From Sipunculus nudus (lineage: Eukaryota; Annelida; Sipuncula; Golfingiida; Sipunculidae): DNA of 64,000 nucleotides. Each line of letters starts with the position of its first letter. Position 1 is the first letter of the stretch. Below the pieces are notes generated by a model. That model made no database searches, had not been told where the DNA came from, and saw nothing but the letters and a program-made list of their open reading frames with translations. The stretch lies in contig CM049322.1 in assembly GCA_026874595.1 (NCBI GenBank), positions 58,309,886 to 58,373,885 of the forward strand, read 5' to 3'. A program made the translations under genes and the position numbers. Shown piece after piece: positions 25,469 through 38,255 of this stretch.

Positions 25469-25620
25469 TGGGCCTGGATTCAGCTCCACATCCCATCAGT
25501 GTACCAATAGCACGGCAAGACAAATTGCCAACCTCGCTCTCCATATTTTAGTGCCTATAGACTGCGTAGAATGTGATTGTATATTCAGACTAGTATTATA
25601 TGAGGTCTCAAATCAGTGTC
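25469..25620 (-). pseudogene. relic of a 2A-bearing retroelement ORF N-terminus
   Basis: The minus strand encodes DVELNPGP (25492-25469), an exact match to the D-V/I-E-x-N-P-G-P signature of 2A ribosome-skipping peptides. Just upstream in the same frame, after one stop codon (25496-25498), comes a Leu/Val/Ala-rich run (LAICLAVLLVH), the hydrophobic lead that 2A-like peptides usually have. A second stop lies further upstream. In marine invertebrates 2A-like peptides are known at the N-termini of some non-LTR retrotransposon ORFs, which is the likely source. The sequence continues into the SINE-like segment at 25320-25465. Confidence 0.5.
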
Positions 25621-25799
25621 CATTCACAAAATTCGAAACGTTTTTTATAGCAAAAGTGCCGTACAATCTGCCGGCTCAGAATCACGTGACCAATATATAT
25701 GTATACAGGCAACATGACAACTACCCCCAGACAATTGCCGCCAGTCAATTACCCAACGACAATTAGCTCCTAATGTAGCTTATTCCATACATATGTAGA

Positions 25800-28390
25800 A
25801 TATACTGTTTAATGTTTACATTTAACAAATAAATAAACTCCTGTGAAATGTATAAAATAATTTGAGTTAAAATTACAAAGTATTATAACTAGAGAAGGAA
25901 ATTGATTTATGTATCATGTTATCATGATTTCTTTGTTATTGAGATGGTGTTTTTACGTAAAGAGGCTTATAGAGAGTCTAATTAGTGTCAGATAATGTTA
26001 GATACCTAGGCAAAGGCTGCCTTCGGTGCACTGGACCTCATAATTTATGAGTATATTGAATTACCTGGAAGGGATTGCCTTAAACTTGATCATGTAATGA
26101 ACGTTTAATGTATGATGATTTTTCTTTAGTTATAAAATATCGTCTGTAAATATGTCTGTTTTGAAATGTATTTAATACCACCTGGTTTGTTTGTTTGTTT
26201 TTTTCTTATAATTTGTACACGACTCCAAACATATTATTCTCAAATCCAACCACTACTTTAAAGTGTATGTTCTATATAAGGGGTAATTGTCTCGGGGTAA
26301 TTGTTCTAGAGCCATATCATCATCGTCATTATCATCATCATCAGTTTTTGTTCCATACTTGTCAAAAACAATTATATCATTCTAGGATGGCAGTAAGAGC
26401 GTTTAATTGTGGCAGTTGTGTAAAGTGTACCATTTTGACCTTTCGGAATTCCTTTTTTTTTTTTACAAAAAAACAAAACCGTGAGACACATACCCTGACA
26501 TGCCACAATTATTTATAAAAGTTCACTCATTTGGGATACAAGGATTTCTGGAATATCCAGAACTTTTTTCAACAACATGTTTGTAAACACAGCAATGTTG
26601 AGAAACAGGAAAAACATGTAACCTTAAGTGGTAGGTTACATATATGCGGAGGTAGAAAGGTCACTAGTTGCAAAACTTCATTTGCAAAGCTCTGGCTGAT
26701 CTCACTTGCTGTCGGGTGCCCTTGTTGAATTTGTTTTGATTATTTTGGCAGGCCCCCACATATTATAAACACGTTGATATAAACAAAACATGCAGCCTGT
26801 GTGTGGATATATCCAAGTTTTCTTGCCTATTTTTATAAAAGCTCCAAGGGATTGCCTTTAGTTTATGAAGGGTTTAGAAAAATTTGTTCTCCATATGTTA
26901 CGTATTTCAAGTAATCTATCAAAGGACAAACTGGGCTCATCTTGTGATATGAGTATATTTAGGTTTTGTCTCAAATTTTTCTTTAAACAAAATATTCATA
27001 TGCTTGTTTTAAAGGACCTGATATATAAAATAGTTAAAATAGTTTTTTTTTCCCAGTCATTTTATTAACTGGTCTGGTTTTTTTTTTATTATTCTTTATT
27101 TATTTATTTATTCAATATTCAGTATAAATGGAGAACATAGTGGATGTGCTTTATATTAACAAAAATAAGAAACATATATTCAGAGATTTTTTATTTTAAA
27201 GATTATATAAAGAGAAAAATGGAGCGTATCATCAATACGTATCGGATTTAAACTGAATATATAGCTTTACGTTTTGTACCTGAATCGGCAGACCGATACC
27301 CAGCCCTAACGACCAGCGACCTTTAGTCAAGATATGGAATGCTCCACCAGCGTAATATACACACCTGGCACATCTTGTAGAAAGACAAAATCTGTAATCA
27401 GGTGCGGGGTTTGCGTCTGTAACCAATGATGACAGTCAAATAAAATAATCCATTTACAGCCGTGGTCTCACCCTTCCACCACGTATCGTTTCTCTTCTAA
27501 ACCAATCTGTTCCTTGCAGGCACTGTTTGGAGACCGGAACAACTTCTCTCACCTGTCAAACTTTAGAATGAATATTTGTAACATGGCAAGGAAACATGTG
27601 CTGTTTATAATTCACATGCTAACAAGATGTTGCTTATTCCGTAGACCTTACGAAAATACATAAAAATTTATGTAATTTGCCTTGAACAAATTCTAATCCA
27701 AATATTTGAACGGACCACACCATACCCTCTTCTCTACATTTTTAAATATGCCGCTGGTGTATCTAGTAACCGCAGTGCATTGTGGGGGATCAGGCTTTGA
27801 CGCCTATAAACCTTTAACAGCAGAGTCGTATCCATGCGAGTCCGAGTCTGCGCAGTGTGCCGGGGTCTCAAACGGTTTTTCTGTAATATTCCTTAAGTTA
27901 TAGAAAACATTATGCACCAGAACCTTTCCAATCAACATTCAACTGTTAATCTAGGGGTACGTATATGCTTTCACATTTAACAAATAAATACGGAATATAC
28001 TCAACAAGAGAAATTAGAACTATATTTAAAAATAAGCGAAGCTTCAAATTTTGCAAAATACCAACATTTTTTTGCTCTAATTGATTTTTTCAAATGCGCA
28101 TCCCTGATACACGTGTTTAGGTCGAACGTCGTGGATCAGTTTTAAGAATTTTCGCAGGAGTGTTTGTTAAAATTAACAGTCTAACGAATCAGCGTGATAT
28201 TTTTCAGCAATTTAAACGGTTAACTGTGAATTGTTTGTTTGTTTTTAGTTCCACTTGTAACTTGAATGTTACCACTGAAAAACGTGTCGAACACAACAAC
28301 GAAAACTTATGGACACAAACAATACTTATTGTAATAGTCCGATGTCGTGCGAGAACACGCAAACGCAAGCCCTGTGGAGTTCAGTTCCTG
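25800..28390. other. no firm gene; AT-rich with a (CAT)n stretch
   Basis: An ATC/CAT-rich run lies at about 26318-26342. On the minus strand 27416-27280 has an acceptor, 137 open bases and a CAG|GTACAA donor and could be a lone exon, but nothing supports it further. Confidence 0.5.
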
Positions 28391-28394
28391 AACA

Positions 28395-29065
28395 ACGTGA
28401 TATGGCGCCATCTGGTGTCAAAATATATCAACACATCAGCAGACAAGAGACATTTCCTCAATTGGCAGAAATATTTTTACTTTATTCTTGGTAAAGATTG
28501 TATGGTAAAACTCATTTCGGGAACAACTCCTCAAATTTCATTTTCATTTTCTGAGATGAATAAAATAAGGCCGTACGTAGGCGTATCATGTAGGCGAACC
28601 ATCTACTTTTTTATGTATGTCAGCACGAAATGTTCAATTGTGCAATATAACCAAATTTATAAGGCAGAATAATACGACACATAAAAATGGATGTATAACC
28701 ACATTGACCACACGTCATAAATGTTTTATGTTGTATGGGCATGTAAATCATTATATAGTAACAATTAACCCATCCACCTACATTCATTACCGATGTTCAT
28801 GCAGATGTTTATTGCTGATTGATTCTGGAGTCAATCTTTCAAGGATTCGCCCTTGTTTTTGATAATGCATCACAAATTCATTATCATTAGACTCGATAAA
28901 ACCACCACTGACCAGTTTCTTAGTTTTCTTACGGTTAGCACAACACAGACCTGACACTGGTCAAATGAATAGATTGATATGGAATCACAAAGTCCAAACG
29001 TGTAGAACTGTGTGATGTACCATCAGTTTATGAGCCAAAAGCATATCTGATAACGTGTGGCAGGA
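28395..29065. repeat. old tandem pair A, copy 1
   Basis: Matches 29640-30165 in order: GGCGCCATCTGGTGTCAA, GTCAGCACGAAATGTTCAATTG, ACATTGACCACACGTC, GATTGATTCTGGAGTCA, CACAAAGTCCAAACGTGT and TTTATGAGCC. The divergence is large and neither copy keeps a shared reading frame. Confidence 0.6.
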
Positions 29066-29639
29066 GATATTCCATTGACCTTGTTTTTGGGCGGGGGGGT
29101 GGGGGTGATTTGGCACCATCCACCCTCATTTTTCATGCACGTGTTGAGGATAAAGAACCTTTTGTCCGCATCACTTTTAGGGGCCAAATAAACGAATATT
29201 GTGAGCAAGCCGTCAATTAGTTTATCATGGTTTCGTAGCATTTCCTCAGTAATCTGTCAATTAATCATGTCAATTGTCATCATATATTTAGAACATTTAG
29301 GATACAGCAACAGCTTCTCTTGTCATATAAATGTTAGCCTGTTTTTGAATATTAAAATAAAATATAAATTATGAATTATGTAGTGCCGAAGTGTGGCAAA
29401 CACTTTTTTTTATAATGAAGATATGTATTTCGTAATATGTGTAGTTAGTAAAGAAAATAAGGGGTGTGTGCTGATTGTCACAAACGGGGGAGGAGGGCTT
29501 TCTCCGGACATACTGAATTGCGCCTACGGGTACTTATTTCGGGTGGGAGGAGGAGTGTGTCCCCGTCAGAATATTTCTCAGTAAACAAGGCCAATGAACA
29601 CAGGAAAGTTTGCTAAGCACAGCTTCATAAAAAAAAACA

Positions 29640-30165
29640 AGCACCTTGTATGGCGCTCAAAGCAGCGCCCTCTGGGGTCAATATACATACTATAGTATAC
29701 ATAACCATGTCAGCTGACGAAGAAAATTTACCAATGTCAGCACGAACTGTTCAATTGAGATATGTCGATTTTATCTGCGCAACACTAAAGAAATAATAAC
29801 CAGCATATACGGCACACAGACACATTCATGTGTAACTTCATTGACCACATGTCACGAGCTATGTTATGTTATACGGTGTGCACATGTTTATTTTGCCGAT
29901 CGATTGTGAAGTCAGTCTTTCTGGGAACCGCATTTGCTATGGAAATTCCATTACAAATTTCTTATCGTAAGACTAAAGCCACCACCGACCCAGTGTCCAG
30001 TTTTCACACGACTATCTGTACCGCTACACAGACCGCCACATGCAGATCACGTGAGTAGATTGAAAGGCCTATGGACTGTCAAAGTCCAGGTGTGTAAAAC
30101 GGCGTGTTATGATGTCGGCTTATGAGCTCTAAATACTTATCATAACAAATGATATGAGGCAGTGA
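29640..30165. repeat. old tandem pair A, copy 2
   Basis: Partner of 28395-29065, at a spacing of roughly 1.1-1.25 kb. Between them lies unrelated sequence with G-rich runs (29090-29105). Confidence 0.6.
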
Positions 30166-30239
30166 ACATCCGATCATCAGGGCTCGACATTAACTCCCGC
30201 CCAGTTCCCGAGGCCGATTAACAAATCTCCTCCAGGACA

Positions 30240-30470
30240 AGCCTACTTTGAGTCTGACCTCGGCTTGCTGACCCCGGGGGGGGGGGGGGGGCGAAACCAC
30301 CCCCCCCCCTTCCTGTTCAGCCTTTTTAATGGTTCCAGACTAATTTTGGGTGGCCTTGCCCCTTTTTCGGACCTGGGGACCTTTTTAGCTTTTGTCATTA
30401 GTCCTCCTGAGTTGGACCTCTTCTTTCCTAAATCCTGGACCCGTCCCTGCTTACAGTACCGGTACAAGAA
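30240..30470. repeat. dispersed repeat fragment with G and C runs
   Basis: A G run followed within a few bases by a C run, then GGACCTGGGGACC and AATCCTGGACCCGTCCCTG. The wording resembles repeats seen in other marine invertebrates. Open frames on both strands here are not credible genes. Confidence 0.3.
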
Positions 30471-31489
30471 AAGTAATAATTAAGTCTGTATTTTACCTCG
30501 GGTTGCATATTAATATACATTTTAAAGACTATTCCTTTTACCGTGAGGAACAGTGATATATAATTCATTATATACAATATATGAGTACTGGCCTTCGTGG
30601 CTATATAATATAGTACTGTAACTCATGCAGCTGCCTGTGCCTGAGCCTGTACAATGACATGTTATTTCTCGGAGAAATCGTTACCATGCACACGGCAGAA
30701 CGGAACTGGGACTGTTAGGTAGTGTCATAAATAAAACAAGTGACCCATGGATCATGACGCTCAGCTGACGAGCATGAAATAATGGCCTTATTTTTACGAC
30801 TGTTGTCTTATTTGGAAGAAATGATTGTAAATGTTGTGAAAATTTTGGGGAGGTGCATGAAGATTTGTACGCATAAAGCACATTACTTGATGGTTCAGGG
30901 CAAAATAGTGATACTAGGCATGACTGAGAAACTGATGCAACTGCTGTGATTTGGCAGTTTCAAAATTACAGGTGAAAATGTGTAAAATTTAGAACAAAAA
31001 ATACAGAGGGCACCACCGGTCTTTAGTAACCAATGACCTTGACCTTTGACCTTGGTATCTCAAAATTAACAGGTCTCTTTCTCTATAAGGGACTCTTAAA
31101 TTCTATGCATGCCACACATACCAGAGGCCAAAGCGAGCTCAGTGGGGAATAACAAAGACCCGTGCTCACTTGTCACAGCAGTAACACATGTGCTGATACA
31201 GTTTAGCTCAGCATGGAAGGTCGTGTCACAGCCTTTTCTGTTCCTTCATGCTACTCATTTACTAATTGGACATCATATTTGTTTTTTTTTTTTCATTAGT
31301 TTTCATAAGTGATCCAGGTTGAAAGAAACTGTGGTAAAATAATATCCACCTGTTTTATTTTTCAATAGTTTTCATACAAATATGAAGACATACTTGCGTT
31401 GCCATGTTGAAGAGGTTGAATAACCACTTGTGAAAAAAAAGTCATTCAAGTAAAATATGGTTTCTCTGATGATAAATACATTAGATATC

Positions 31490-32545
31490 ATGGAAGACAT
31501 AGACAACTGTGACACCTCGATTCTGGTACATGGATCGAGCTGAGACCTAAAACAGCATTAAAGCTGCCAGTATTATAAAATAGAACGCCAAGCTTATTAT
31601 TTGGGAAAATTTCAATTCCTATTAAATAAATAAACCTAACAGCATGTCTAAGCGAGTTTGCATTGAAAAGAATGTCCTGACCTGTTGGTAACATTTTACT
31701 TATTAGCCAAAGATGAATTCCCGGCAGTGACCATATATTATTTGATTTAAGTAATTTTATCAGCATTGAATATTATTTGGATGAAAATTGTAATGATACT
31801 TCAGGAAAGGATCTAAATATATAAGACTGAGTACTCCTCAGGAGCCATTGTGTGCATATTAGCGGATGTTTATGCAGGGACTGTAAACAAAACATTGGCA
31901 TTTTTTATATCACCTATATGTTAAATAACTACACCATAAACTAGGAAGCGGATTCTTAACAATGTCTCCCGACAGTCGAATGGAATTCTTTAAAAATGTT
32001 AGGCTGTAACTTCCTACTTGTAAACATATCCTTAATGATTGAGCATTGAATTTTAGATTGGGAGTTCCATAATCTCGACCTCTCCTGGAGAAATAAGGAT
32101 TCAATTTTTCATGAACTTGACTAAAAAAATGCATTGAATTTTATAATTCCAGAATTAAGGACTGAAATCTCATTGATTCTTCATAAAAGCACGTATTTTG
32201 TGGACTGGCATAGGAAGGAGGGTGTTCATGATTAATTGAGCGAAATGAATGTGTGTCATGCTCACGCTTATTTGTACTTTTAAGAATAAGGATATTTTAC
32301 CAAATTGTGAGCAGGCACTTTGATCTCACTACATGATTCCAATGACAACTCAGCCGTTCATATTGAATCGTTCTGAGGTTATAGGCCTTAAAGTCTGTCT
32401 CGAGTATACACGCGAATGACTGATATTTCTTAACCAATCTTCTAAAGGCAATATGGTCTTCCGTTTTATAATTTAAGAAGTAAGCATTGAAATTGAGGAA
32501 TGCCTCATCATGGTAACGAAGATTACTTTTGAGTGTTGAAGACTA
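31490..32545 (-). pseudogene. possible LINE fragments
   Basis: Three open minus-strand stretches lie together. At about 32527-32297 (no Met start) a basic, coding-looking segment contains FRRLVKKYQSF and LRTIQYERLS, similar in style to the linker after a LINE endonuclease. At 32134-31910 a frame contains RLSGDIVKNPLP (31972-31943), which resembles a mutated 2A-like motif. At 31766-31488 is a third frame without recognised motifs. The order is not that of a single element, so these may be separate fragments. Confidence 0.3.
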
Positions 32546-33599
32546 AAATGTATAGGAACTAGAGGATGAAACCTCTCGAATTTTCATGGGGATATACATA
32601 AAATCCTTTTCTTTGAAAAGGTGCATAAACAGATGCATCAAATGCAGATGTTATATGTCTACAACATCATTTTACAGAAGCTGATTTTTACTAATATAAA
32701 ATAAAAAATGTAAAACAAAAACATTTACTACACTTGGATGCAGATGTCAGAGACTGTATAATTAATAGTATTCGTGCCCTTTTACTGTGTCCGTTATAAT
32801 GGCACAGGCTTTGTTCATTTCTATTTAGAACCAATAGCTTCTCTCTGTTTACTCAGTCAATTTTCATAATTTTTACAATCAGAAATGATACGTATGTTTT
32901 AAATTAGATATTTCCCATTGAATAGCACAGATATGATCCCCTCCTGTATGGTTCTGTCACTGTGAAATCCCCGCTTCTCTGTTTAATGCTGTTAATACAT
33001 GTACTCCTATACCATGTCCTTCCATTACTTACGATCGCATTGAAAAGAAATCATAATAACTGTTCACTCTGATCAATCAATATACATTAAGTTTAGAATC
33101 TGAGATTTGTTTACAATCTAAACTAAAAGGTATGTTTCCTTGCAAGAAAATCTGAAAGCGACATGATTAAGCATTTAAATATAACAAGGCAACTTATGAC
33201 TCAGTCATTAAATAATTGTAACAAAATATACAAATCATATCAATAAATACATAAAAATCAAGCGACACCAAATAATGTTATTAAGCTGTTTAAACGCCGT
33301 AACTTTTTGTTTTGTGTAATAACTAAAACGGTTGCCCTCCTGGTCTTTCTCCTTTTGACGTGACCTGAAACCTTGTGATGATATTGTGGTACAAGACGTT
33401 TCTTATACTGTATACGGGTCTAATGCACTAAACTTCACAGTAAGTAAACTGTTTATATTTGGTCTTCCATTTTTGTTGAAAAATTCATCAGCATGGATCA
33501 GCATAACAGATTGATTTTCTATCTTTTAGAAATTTCATATAAATAGTATTTGTGATTATTTCCGTGTTAATACATTGTTCCAAACAGGGCTCTTATTAT

Positions 33600-34285
33600 T
33601 ATTAAAGCCAATAAACACATTCGAATTCAGGAAAATTATTATTTTAAGTATTAAGGAAGCACCACAATGAAAATCAAATACATCTCGACAGGAACATCAG
33701 ACATCACATCCATCTTGTATACAAAGGGTACTATAGGTCATTCACTGAATGTGTATAGGGCTGAATATTCATAACTTTACCAAAAGGATCTGTTAAAGTG
33801 TCAAGAACTAATGTATTAATGCACTAGAATTTTAGAAATGTCAAAATCATCTAGAACAAAACTATTGTTTGGGAAAAATAAAGAAAAAGATATTAAATTA
33901 AATATTTTTTCACGATATTTTATTAAATCTTAATTAACTGCTGAATCTACAAATATATATAAAACACTGATCAAATTATTTTTATCGGTGAATTGGCATA
34001 TACAATGCAGTTTACTTGAAGTGAATATGTCAAATATTAAGTAAGCTGTGAGCATTTCCATACCACTACCCCCTTATCAAGGCTACCTGTCCGCGGGCCT
34101 TGCTTAAAGACGCGGATTTCTTTTAATGACTTAAACGGGTAGTGTATCCCAAAATAGTCCGTGATAACATGTCTATTCATTAACTGGACATATTTAGCGA
34201 TATAAAACTACCTATATCATATCATTACAGAAGGGTGCATATATAGTGACCCTTCCTATATTATGGCCTAAATATGATTATTTGT
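33600..34285. repeat. old tandem pair B, copy 1
   Basis: Matches 34335-35020: CCAATAAACAC, GTCATTCA, AACTAATGTATTAATGCAC, CACTACCCCCTTA and GTAGTGTATCCCAAAATA occur in order at a spacing of about 730-750. No coding frame is shared. Confidence 0.7.
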
Positions 34286-34334
34286 GTATAATTATTATAT
34301 GCTAAAAATGGCTCAAGAAAGGATTTCCATTTTT

Positions 34335-35020
34335 TTAAACCAATAAACACCTTCAGGCTCAGACAAATAACAGTTCATAGTATCAAGAAAGCATCACAGT
34401 GAAAATCAATGCATCAGGAGAGGAACATGGGACACCACATTCGTCTTATAAACAAGAGGTACCATAAAATAGAATTAATAATGGGTCATTCATTACAGGT
34501 ATATAAGGTCAAATATTCATAATTTTATCGACATAATTTGTAATGATGTCAGGAACTAATGTATTAATGCACAAGAAATTTAGAAATGCAACAGCGTCTT
34601 GAAAATAAACTACTGTTCGGATAAAAATTAAAGAAAAAGCTGTAAGATTCAATTTTTTTTATATTTTAAAAGGTATAGTAATTAATTGCATAATCAACAA
34701 AAATGCATAAAACAGTCATATAAATTATGTTATCAGTGACTTTTCCCAACTATTTGCAAACATAATGTAGTTTATTTGAAGTAAATATGTCATATATTAA
34801 GCGAGCTATAAGAGTTTTTATACCGCTACCCCCTTACCAAGCCTACGTATCCGCGGGTGCCATGCGTAATGACGCGGTTGTTTTCAAATGGCCTTAAAAG
34901 GTAGTGTATCCCAAAATAACCAATGTTTACATCTTTATTCATTAATTGGACATACTTGGGGATCTGAAAATACCTATGTCATAAAATCCCAGAGGGGGTG
35001 CACGGTGACCCCTCCTAGCC
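34335..35020. repeat. old tandem pair B, copy 2
   Basis: Second copy, ending about ten bases before minisatellite array 2 begins, so a duplication edge and an array edge coincide. Confidence 0.7.
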
Positions 35021-35026
35021 CATGGA

Positions 35027-35715
35027 CTAACACTTGTGTCACCTAATTCTCTGTCAACTTACGTTTGTCACCAAAAGCCCTGTCACCTCACGCTTGGGTC
35101 ACAACAATCCGTGTCCCTTCACGCTTATGTCATCTATAGCCCTGTCACCTCACGCTTGTGTCACCACAATCCGTGTCCCTTCACGCTTGTGTCAACTAAA
35201 GCCCTCTCACCTTACGCTTGTGTCACCTAAAGCCCTGTCACCTGACGCTTGTGTCACCATAATCCGTGTCCCTTCACGCTTGTGTCACCTTAATCTCTGT
35301 CACCTCACGCTTGTGTCACAACAATCCGTGTCCCTTCATACTTGTGTCACCTAAAGCCCTGCCACCTCGCCCTTGTGTCATCACAATCCGTGTCCCTTCT
35401 CGCTTGTGTCACCTAAAACCCTGTCACCTCACGCTTTTGTTACCACAATCCGTGTCTCTTCACGCTTGTGTCACTTAAAGCCCTGTCAGCTCACGCTTGT
35501 GTCGCAATAATCCGTGTCCCTTCATGCTTGAGTCACCTAAAGCCCTCTCATCTTACGCTTGTGTCACCACAATCCGTGTCCCTTCGCAATTGTGTCACCT
35601 AAAACCCTGTCACCTCACGCTTGTGTCACCGCAATCCGTGTCCCTTCACGCTTGTGTCACCTAAAGCCCTGTCACCTCATGCTTGTATCACCATAATCCG
35701 TGTCCCTTCACGTGT
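35027..35715. repeat. 31-bp/62-bp minisatellite array 2
   Basis: Same two alternating 31-bp subunits as array 1, cleaner and more regular. The array abuts the duplicated block on its right side exactly as array 1 does, and the right flanks (CAACAT...CACTATATTG) are homologous. On the left it abuts the second copy of the 33.6-35.0 kb tandem pair. Confidence 0.9.
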
Positions 35716-36029
35716 CACTCTTTGTTAGCAACATCTCACTATATTGCATATTTTGGTTCCACGTCGCTTTGCTATGAATTTTAAACAAAATTTATCGTAA
35801 TATTGACTTAGCAATATATCAAATAACCTCTGGAACTAATTTTTTGAAAGTATACTATAATATGACATTTATTTTGACTATATTGTGTTTTTTGTCTAGC
35901 CGCAGCAAAAGGATTTTATAGGTCGCCATCCGGGTCATAATGCCCCAGTGGGTATTTACTAGTTTTATCAAATATATTCGAGATGGCCTGTCTGAATTGA
36001 ATCAATATACTATGAGCCAAGAATTAATG

Positions 36030-36160
36030 TCAGTTTATCAGTCAGTATGCAGATAAAACTACAACTATGGTCTATGGATAAAGGCAATGAATCTCTCGGC
36101 CGTTTTTGACACGGTGGATCACGCTATTTTATTAGAGGTGCCAGACAATAAGTTCTAGAA
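36030..36160 (+). pseudogene. LINE reverse transcriptase scrap, copy in 35-41.7 kb block
   Basis: The plus strand encodes a YQS...R-like segment and then LSAVFDTVDHAILLE, matching the first conserved RT block of non-LTR elements (LSxAFDTVDHxxLL). An in-frame stop lies between the two, and no other RT motif follows. The same scrap is present in the paired duplication at 12.94-13.09 kb. Confidence 0.55.
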
Positions 36161-37365
36161 TAGTTTGACAGTTATCTAAGACCCAGGTAACATAAAGTAA
36201 AATTAGGTTTTCAAGGAATATGGATCTTACGTTTTTGGTAGCTCAAGGAAGCTATGCAATAACTATCCTTTACCTGAGTTATGCCAGCACCATACAGGAA
36301 GTTGTTTTTTCCGGGAGGTTGTTTGAATAACGACACAATGTGAGGATTTCTTCCCTGAGTACCTAGACCCGCTTCGTTCAAGTTAAAATTATAAGCATTG
36401 TGACAATCGATTCATATTTATCTCCCGCATATTTGAACTTTTAAACTGACATTAAACTTGCCGCCATCTTGTTTTTGCAAACCCCTTGATATTGTTTTGT
36501 CTAAGATAATAACGTGATTGAACGTATTCATAACTCTTAATTAAGACCATTATCGAAAGTATTCATATTATTGTCAGTGAGTTGCCTCTTAGTGCTTACA
36601 AACGGCATTCTGATGTTGATACTGTATTGTTTTGTTATATTAAAATTGATTTATTCTGCCAACACTGTACAATAACGTGAAGAGAATTACACGAATTGCA
36701 GATTAATAGAATGGGTTATTTTATGTAGATTAATGTAAAGCCTATCCAAAGTGATGCCATGGATATCCCAGGTCATAATGATGCAAGAGCTCAATATATT
36801 TATACATGTCAATTTGAAATCAGTTTTAAAAGTATTATCTGGACCACACCAGCTGTACTATCTGGACTTTATCGGCTGTATGCAGCTGGCTGGAATGGCT
36901 TATCATTTAGATTAATAGCCTCTTGTTACAAAGAGCTGGTTCTCCTTTTTTTTGCCATTTTCCTCTTTTCTCTTACACTGGAGCTCTCTGCTTGTTTAGA
37001 TAAACTTTAAGAAGAATGGTCAGACTCAAGAATAAGGACAAACATATAGAAGTGTAGAAATTCTTAAGCATACGCCTCTGGTCAAGAGTCTACCAGTTGA
37101 GATACAAATTATCTTTCAGGCCTTCAATTAGATATGCCTTCACTATTCAATAAGTTAGATGTTTCAGCGTACAGCCGTATAACTTAAATCCCAAGCTGTC
37201 ATATTATAATATATCTGTATATTTAACAACTGTCTAAAATATACGTGGCCCTCAGCGAATTATTAATATAGCTCCTCAGAGAAATGCAGTAATAACAAGT
37301 CCATCTGAATTTTTTCCATGGGCGTCTTTTACTCCAGAATTTTATGAAGGGACTTTTTATTAGAT

Positions 37366-38255
37366 TTATTTAGTTGTATATGCAGCTAATAGTTCTTCTG
37401 CCCATTGTATCATCTCAACCTCATTGTGAAGGCGATTGAACATTGACACAACTTCCTGTCTTGCACGTACGAACTCATTCCAGTTATGCCCACTTTTTAG
37501 CCATTCATCGAGGGCATTAGGATCGTCATAAGCTTTTGAGTCATTAATTTGACACAGTTTTTGCTGTATGCTTTCCGTTATGGACGTGAATGGAAAGAAA
37601 AAATCCTGAATCGCAATGCCTTTCATGAACTCTGAAACTTGTTCTACTAAATCCATGGCACAATGACGGTAAAGTTGGGCATTCACATCAATGTAAACCT
37701 GATTCATGTGAATCACCATTTCATCACGGATCTGCATAGTAGTCCACTGTTCTAGTGGTTGTTTATATGCTAAATATACCTGCGCTCCTCGAAGACGGCT
37801 TTCCAATTTAGAAAATGTCTTATATCCGACTTTATCGATGAATTTATCTATGATTTGCTTGAAAAGTTTTAAAACACTATTGTTGATCACATGGTGTCCG
37901 CGCTTAGGGCGACTTTCATCATGTTCCATCAACAGTTCACCTCTAGTAAGATTATCGACGATCCCTTTTGCAACTTTTTGTCTTGCAAGGACTGTCGCCT
38001 GTTTTTTGGTATGGCTTTGGCCCCCTCAATGGTGATTTCCTTTTCAATTCCTTTAATGGCACACGCGATGAAAACATCGGCTTCTCGAGCAGTTGGTACA
38101 TCTGCGAGGAATCCACTTGCGGTTAAAGTCCCTTTCACAGCTGCGCCCTTGTACCCTGCTTTTGTCAGGGCCACAACAGCTTCAACCGCATTTTAGCCGA
38201 TCCAACGATTGGAATGTAGTCGAACTAACCAACCCAACTTTCATCCTGTCTTGCA
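37366..38255 (-). pseudogene. unrecognised gene, long 3' exon, copy 2 (one stop, two 1-nt deletions)
   Basis: This is the second copy of the exon at 14316-15207, with the same acceptor (before 38255) and a stop codon at 37366-37368. The length is two bases short of copy 1, which fits two single-base deletions seen near its 5' part: one in the A run after the PIVGSAK codons, one in the KAIAKK region. A Trp codon early in the exon has become TAG (38225-38227). The 3' two thirds (37366-37932, 188 codons from a Met) are fully open, including both positions that are stops in copy 1. Thus each copy is intact where the other is broken. Function unknown; no family recognised. Confidence 0.6.

Noticed and set aside
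25323-25766. 147-codon plus-strand frame
   Set aside because: It is antisense to the SINE-like/2A-like segment and has no recognisable features.
27280-27416. Possible lone minus-strand exon
   Set aside because: Has plausible acceptor and donor, but no neighbouring exon, domain or second line of evidence.
28160-28672. 170-codon plus-strand frame
   Set aside because: Runs into old tandem repeat pair A; the other copy keeps no matching frame and no domain is seen.
35034-35478. Plus-strand frames in minisatellite array 2
   Set aside because: Same periodicity artefact as in array 1.
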